Assembly: GCA_900552365.1 (NCBI GenBank)
Contig: URZP01000084.1
Coordinates: 1 to 5,974 of the forward strand
Direction: 5' to 3'
DNA: 5,974 bases
DNA from: an uncultured Coriobacteriaceae bacterium
Lineage (GTDB): Bacteria > Actinomycetota > Coriobacteriia > Coriobacteriales > Eggerthellaceae
The notes beneath the pieces are model-generated. The model made no database searches and was not told the origin of the DNA. It was given only the letters and a program-made list of their open reading frames with translations. The position numbers and the translations under genes were made by a program. Shown in pieces: positions 1 to 5,974 of the stretch; the stretch's first letter is position 1; each line of letters starts with the position of its first letter.

Positions 1-515
1 GATTCCTGCATACCCGCAAAACCGTCCTCCATAAGCGCCGGGAGCGGTTCTTTGGGGAGTCGGGGCTTTTCCGATTCGGCCTTCGCCTCGGCAACGCAAT
101 CGCGACGCAGCTTCATATGCTCGACAATGGGAACATACGACAGAAACCACGCAGGCCCGCCTTCCTGCGCATTCTCAGAGATAGAGAGCTCAACGGCCTC
201 GCCATTCGCCATTTCGATATGCGTTGGGAAGCTGATCGTTTTCGCGTTGTGCATGCGCAATGCGCCCTGGGAAAAAGCCTCACGCCAGTCGGCGCTGACA
301 AGACTCATGAAGTCGAGACCCGGCCCATACAGGCTCGAGAGTTTCGACCTCGACGCATACGGAATGAAAGCGAGCTTCAGCAAATCGTCCGACAACTCGC
401 CAAGAAGCCCTGCAGGAACGGGGGCTTCGACATATTTCTGCAAGCGAGCAGCGCTTGCGATGAGCTTGCGATCGGCGTCGCATAAAAGGCCTTCGTTCAT
501 CTGCTGCTCATCCAT
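1..515 (-). CDS. Uncharacterised protein, N-terminal part (runs off left edge), possibly PAS-like
   Basis: Reading the minus strand from the ATG at 513-515 gives an uninterrupted frame of 171 codons to the window edge; the C-terminus is not visible. The start is chosen because a good Shine-Dalgarno sequence lies 6 bases upstream. I do not recognise the family. Residues 1-60 look helical and soluble, with no signal peptide or membrane segment. Residues about 60-130 alternate short beta-like stretches, including the motif HIEMANGEAVELSIS (99-113) followed by WFLSYVPI (123-130). This loosely resembles the second half of a PAS sensory domain, where a strand carrying 'DG' precedes two more strands. 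Residues 131-150 form a charged helix-like segment, then a proline-rich linker (151-160), as if a further output domain follows. It lies 69 bases downstream of the amidohydrolase on the same strand, so shared transcription is likely. A signalling or regulatory role is only a guess. Confidence 0.8.
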   Translation of the reverse strand, partial: MDEQQMNEGLLCDADRKLIASAARLQKYVEAPVPAGLLGELSDDLLKLAFIPYASRSKLSSLYGPGLDFMSLVSADWREAFSQGALRMHNAKTISFPTHIEMANGEAVELSISENAQEGGPAWFLSYVPIVEHMKLRRDCVAEAKAESEKPRLPKEPLPALMEDGFAGMQE

Positions 516-584
516 AGAGGTCTCCTTGACTCTCAATACATACCGTCGCGATTCGTTGGGTTTCGCGCTTGCGTTCGCCCAGCG
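516..584. other. 69-base gap between amidohydrolase and left-edge gene
   Basis: This gap holds the ribosome binding site of the downstream gene and an imperfect inverted repeat (554-560 with 578-584, 17-base loop). The repeat has no T-run on the minus-strand side and, on that strand, a C-A mismatch in the stem. I see neither a convincing terminator nor a convincing promoter, which favours read-through from the amidohydrolase gene into the left-edge gene. Confidence 0.5.
522..527 (-). promoter_or_regulatory. Ribosome binding site of the left-edge gene
   Basis: The minus strand reads AAGGAG here, 6 bases before the ATG at 513-515. It fixes the start of the partial left-hand gene, whose frame has no other supporting signal because its stop lies outside the window. 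Confidence 0.75.
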
Positions 585-1835
585 TTATTCTGCCAGAAAA
601 TCGATGGCATATTGGGCGGCAAGCGCCGCACCGTTTTTCAGAACGCTTTCATCGACCGTATAGTACCCGCTGTGCTGAGGATACACCGCATCAACATCGG
701 GGTTTCGGCAGCCAAGGAACACAAACACGCCAGGCACGATATCGAGATATTCGCTGAAGTCTTCACCTGCGAGGGTACCTTCGTAATCGCTTACCGCCTC
801 TTCGCCGAACAGCTTTACGACAGACTTGCGGCAACGCTCGGCGCATTCGGAATCGTTCGACAGGCCGGCATTGCCTTCTTGATACGTGAGTTTCGCCTTC
901 GCGTTGAACGCTTTCGCTGAACGCTGGATAAGATGCTCCAGGCGCTCGGGCATGGCTTTGCGCGTTTTGTCGCTCCACGTACGAATCGTGCCCGTAAGGT
1001 AGGCCGAGCCAGCCATGATGTTGCGGGCTTCGCCTCCATGGATTTCGCCCACGGTAACCACGAGGGGCTCGAAGGGGGAAATGTCACGGCTCACAAGAAC
1101 CTGAAGCGCCACCACGATTTCGGCCGCAACCACCACGGCATCGACGCCTTTGTGGGGCATGGAGCCATGAGCGCTCACGCCCTTGATGTCGATACGGAAC
1201 CAGTCGGTGTTGGCCATACGCTGACCAGGCGCGCATGAAATAGTTCCCGCATCGACTTCGCTCCAAATATGCGTGCCGAAAATCGTATCGACGCCATCGA
1301 GCGCCCCCGCCTTGATCATCATGCGAGAGCCAACGGAGCATTCCTCGGCAGGCTGGAACAGCAAGCGCACTTCCCCATGGATTTCATCGGTCATGCCCAA
1401 AAGAATGCGCGCCGCGCCGAGCAGCATGGACATATGGCAGTCATGGCCACACGCATGCATGACGCCTTCGTTTTCCGACGCATACGGAGCGCCCGTGAGC
1501 TCGGTTACGGGCAGGGCGTCAATGTCGCTTCGCAGCGCGATACGACGGCGCGGATTTCCCTCTGCGTCATACGCGTCGGGCGCCGTTCCTTTGATGGTCG
1601 CGATAATACCGTTTCCAGATACGCGGGTGTATTCGATGCCCATAGAGGCAAGACGCCAGCAAAGGGCATTTGCCGTCTCGGTCTCTTTCAGCGATAGCTC
1701 GGGATGCTTATGGAAATAACGGCGCTCAGCGATGATTTCCTTCTCCATGTCTGCCGCGCGTTGCTTGATTTCCTCGCTGACTTTGCAGCACTCCTGGTTG
1801 CGCTGCTCTTTCTTGGCTTTTTCGGCGCTTGACAT
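585..1835 (-). CDS. M20D-family metallo-amidohydrolase (N-acyl amino acid / IAA-conjugate / hippurate hydrolase type)
   Basis: A complete protein of 416 residues, typical for peptidase family M20 subfamily D, whose members hydrolyse the amide bond of N-acylated amino acids in the cytoplasm with a two-metal centre. Hallmarks are visible in order: RRYFHKHPELS (38-48), RSDIDALP (102-109), HACGHDCH (127-134), FQPAEE (160-165), GTHIW (187-191), GVSAHGS (219-225) and YPQHSGYYTVDE (385-396). The five metal ligands known from the plant homologue ILL2 (Cys, His, Glu, His, His) correspond to C129, H131, E165, H189 and H388; E164 would be the general base. Residues about 205-315 form the dimerisation/lid domain inserted in the catalytic domain. 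No signal peptide is present. The first 30 residues are a charged extension before the usual family start. M1 is preferred over M30 because only M1 has a ribosome binding site. The substrate cannot be told: hippurate, acetyl-diaminopimelate, p-aminobenzoyl-glutamate and other acyl-amino acids are all possible in this subfamily. Confidence 0.95.
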   Translation of the reverse strand: MSSAEKAKKEQRNQECCKVSEEIKQRAADMEKEIIAERRYFHKHPELSLKETETANALCWRLASMGIEYTRVSGNGIIATIKGTAPDAYDAEGNPRRRIALRSDIDALPVTELTGAPYASENEGVMHACGHDCHMSMLLGAARILLGMTDEIHGEVRLLFQPAEECSVGSRMMIKAGALDGVDTIFGTHIWSEVDAGTISCAPGQRMANTDWFRIDIKGVSAHGSMPHKGVDAVVVAAEIVVALQVLVSRDISPFEPLVVTVGEIHGGEARNIMAGSAYLTGTIRTWSDKTRKAMPERLEHLIQRSAKAFNAKAKLTYQEGNAGLSNDSECAERCRKSVVKLFGEEAVSDYEGTLAGEDFSEYLDIVPGVFVFLGCRNPDVDAVYPQHSGYYTVDESVLKNGAALAAQYAIDFLAE

Positions 1836-1843
1836 CTCGCGTA

Positions 1844-1850
1844 CCCTCCT
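1844..1850 (-). promoter_or_regulatory. Strong ribosome binding site of the amidohydrolase
   Basis: The minus strand reads AGGAGGG, 8 bases before the ATG at 1833-1835. This near-perfect Shine-Dalgarno sequence decides the start in favour of M1 and implies efficient translation. Confidence 0.85.
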
Positions 1851-1867
1851 CGCCCATACCGGCGTTT

Positions 1868-1896
1868 TACATATTTCTTATTCAACCCTAACACAA
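1868..1896 (-). promoter_or_regulatory. Weak candidate promoter for the amidohydrolase
   Basis: On the minus strand a TTGTGT box (1891-1896) and a TATGTA box (1868-1873) are separated by 17 bases, in a locally AT-rich patch (about 1865-1896) within otherwise GC-rich sequence. Initiation would fall near 1861, giving a leader of about 25 bases that contains the ribosome binding site. Each box matches the housekeeping consensus at only about three of six positions. The support is mainly spacing, position and the need for a promoter downstream of the rpoC terminator. Confidence 0.3.
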
Positions 1897-2038
1897 GCAT
1901 GCTACGGCGGCGGTCACAAGGGCGTGAGCTGTGCTCATGATTCGTATCTTTGCCATAGTTCGCAACCGCCCATTCCACTGGCGGCTCAAAGAAGGCGCCC
2001 AACAATGAAAACTCCACGGGCGCGCTGGCCCCAAACGC
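1897..2038. other. Rest of the intergenic region, nothing recognised
   Basis: Between the rpoC terminator and the promoter candidate I find no gene. There are two short inverted repeats: 1924-1929 with 1933-1938, and 1966-1970 with 1980-1984. Both have stems of only 5 to 6 base pairs and no T-run. The region could hold operators for the amidohydrolase, but nothing specific supports that. Confidence 0.4.
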
Positions 2039-2071
2039 AAAAATGCCGCCCCGGTTTCCCGGAGCGGCATT
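2039..2071 (-). terminator. Intrinsic terminator of the rpoC transcript
   Basis: Starting 25 bases after the rpoC stop codon, the minus strand forms a 13-base-pair GC-rich stem: arms AATGCCGCTCCGG (2059-2071) and CCGGGGCGGCATT (2042-2054), closed by a GAAA tetraloop (2055-2058). Further T residues follow (2039-2041), giving a run of five counting the end of the stem. One pair (2050/2063) is a G-U wobble on the minus strand but would be C-A on the plus strand. No T-run follows on the plus side. The element is therefore directional and ends the polymerase transcript. Confidence 0.92.
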
Positions 2072-2096
2072 CAATGTCGTTTATGCGACTCGCACG

Positions 2097-5974
<3,878 letters not shown>

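Noticed and set aside
554..584. Inverted repeat just after the amidohydrolase stop, considered as a terminator.
   Set aside because: The stem is 7 pairs with a C-A mismatch on the minus strand and a 17-base loop. No T-run follows in the direction of transcription.
52..663. Plus-strand open frames over the left-edge gene and the amidohydrolase end.
   Set aside because: They are antisense shadows of two well-supported minus-strand genes with ribosome binding sites, and they show no recognisable protein features.
1688..2074. Minus-strand open frame of 128 codons across the intergenic region.
   Set aside because: It begins inside the rpoC terminator stem and overlaps the start of the amidohydrolase in another frame. 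It shows no recognisable motif, and its second half is an Arg/Lys/Ser-rich shadow.

Overview
This window looks like a stretch of chromosome from a high-GC Gram-positive bacterium. The RNA polymerase beta' sequence is of the actinobacterial type: it has no large insertion in the trigger loop, and its core reads very much like mycobacterial RpoC. Its long C-terminal extension differs from the short tails I recall for mycobacterial and E. coli RpoC. Together with the overall character of the sequence, this makes me suspect the Coriobacteriia (Eggerthellales), but that placement is inference. Three genes are present, all on the minus strand, so transcription runs from right to left.

Right part (2097 to 5974): the 3' two-thirds or more of rpoC, the beta' subunit of RNA polymerase. 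The reading frame stays open to the right edge, so the true start and the N-terminal zinc ribbon lie outside the window. The catalytic core, second zinc site, bridge helix and trigger loop are intact. After the usual beta' end there are about 215 further residues: a glycine-rich linker, a helix-hairpin-helix domain that aligns by eye without gaps to the C-terminal domain of the RNA polymerase alpha subunit, and a terminal leucine/glycine motif with an acidic tail. This extension is the most interesting item in the window.

Middle (1836 to 2096): a 261-base intergenic gap. It begins with a clear intrinsic terminator just after rpoC and ends with a strong ribosome binding site for the next gene. 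A weak promoter candidate lies in a short AT-rich patch between them.

Left part: a complete M20D-family metallo-amidohydrolase (585 to 1835), then, 69 bases downstream and probably co-transcribed, the N-terminal 171 residues of an unrecognised protein (1 to 515) that may contain a PAS-like sensory domain. That gene runs off the left edge. The terminator after rpoC separates the polymerase transcript from the amidohydrolase pair, and I see no functional link between the two sides. I see no mobile element, CRISPR array, tRNA or rRNA, and no sign of a defence or other novel multi-gene system.
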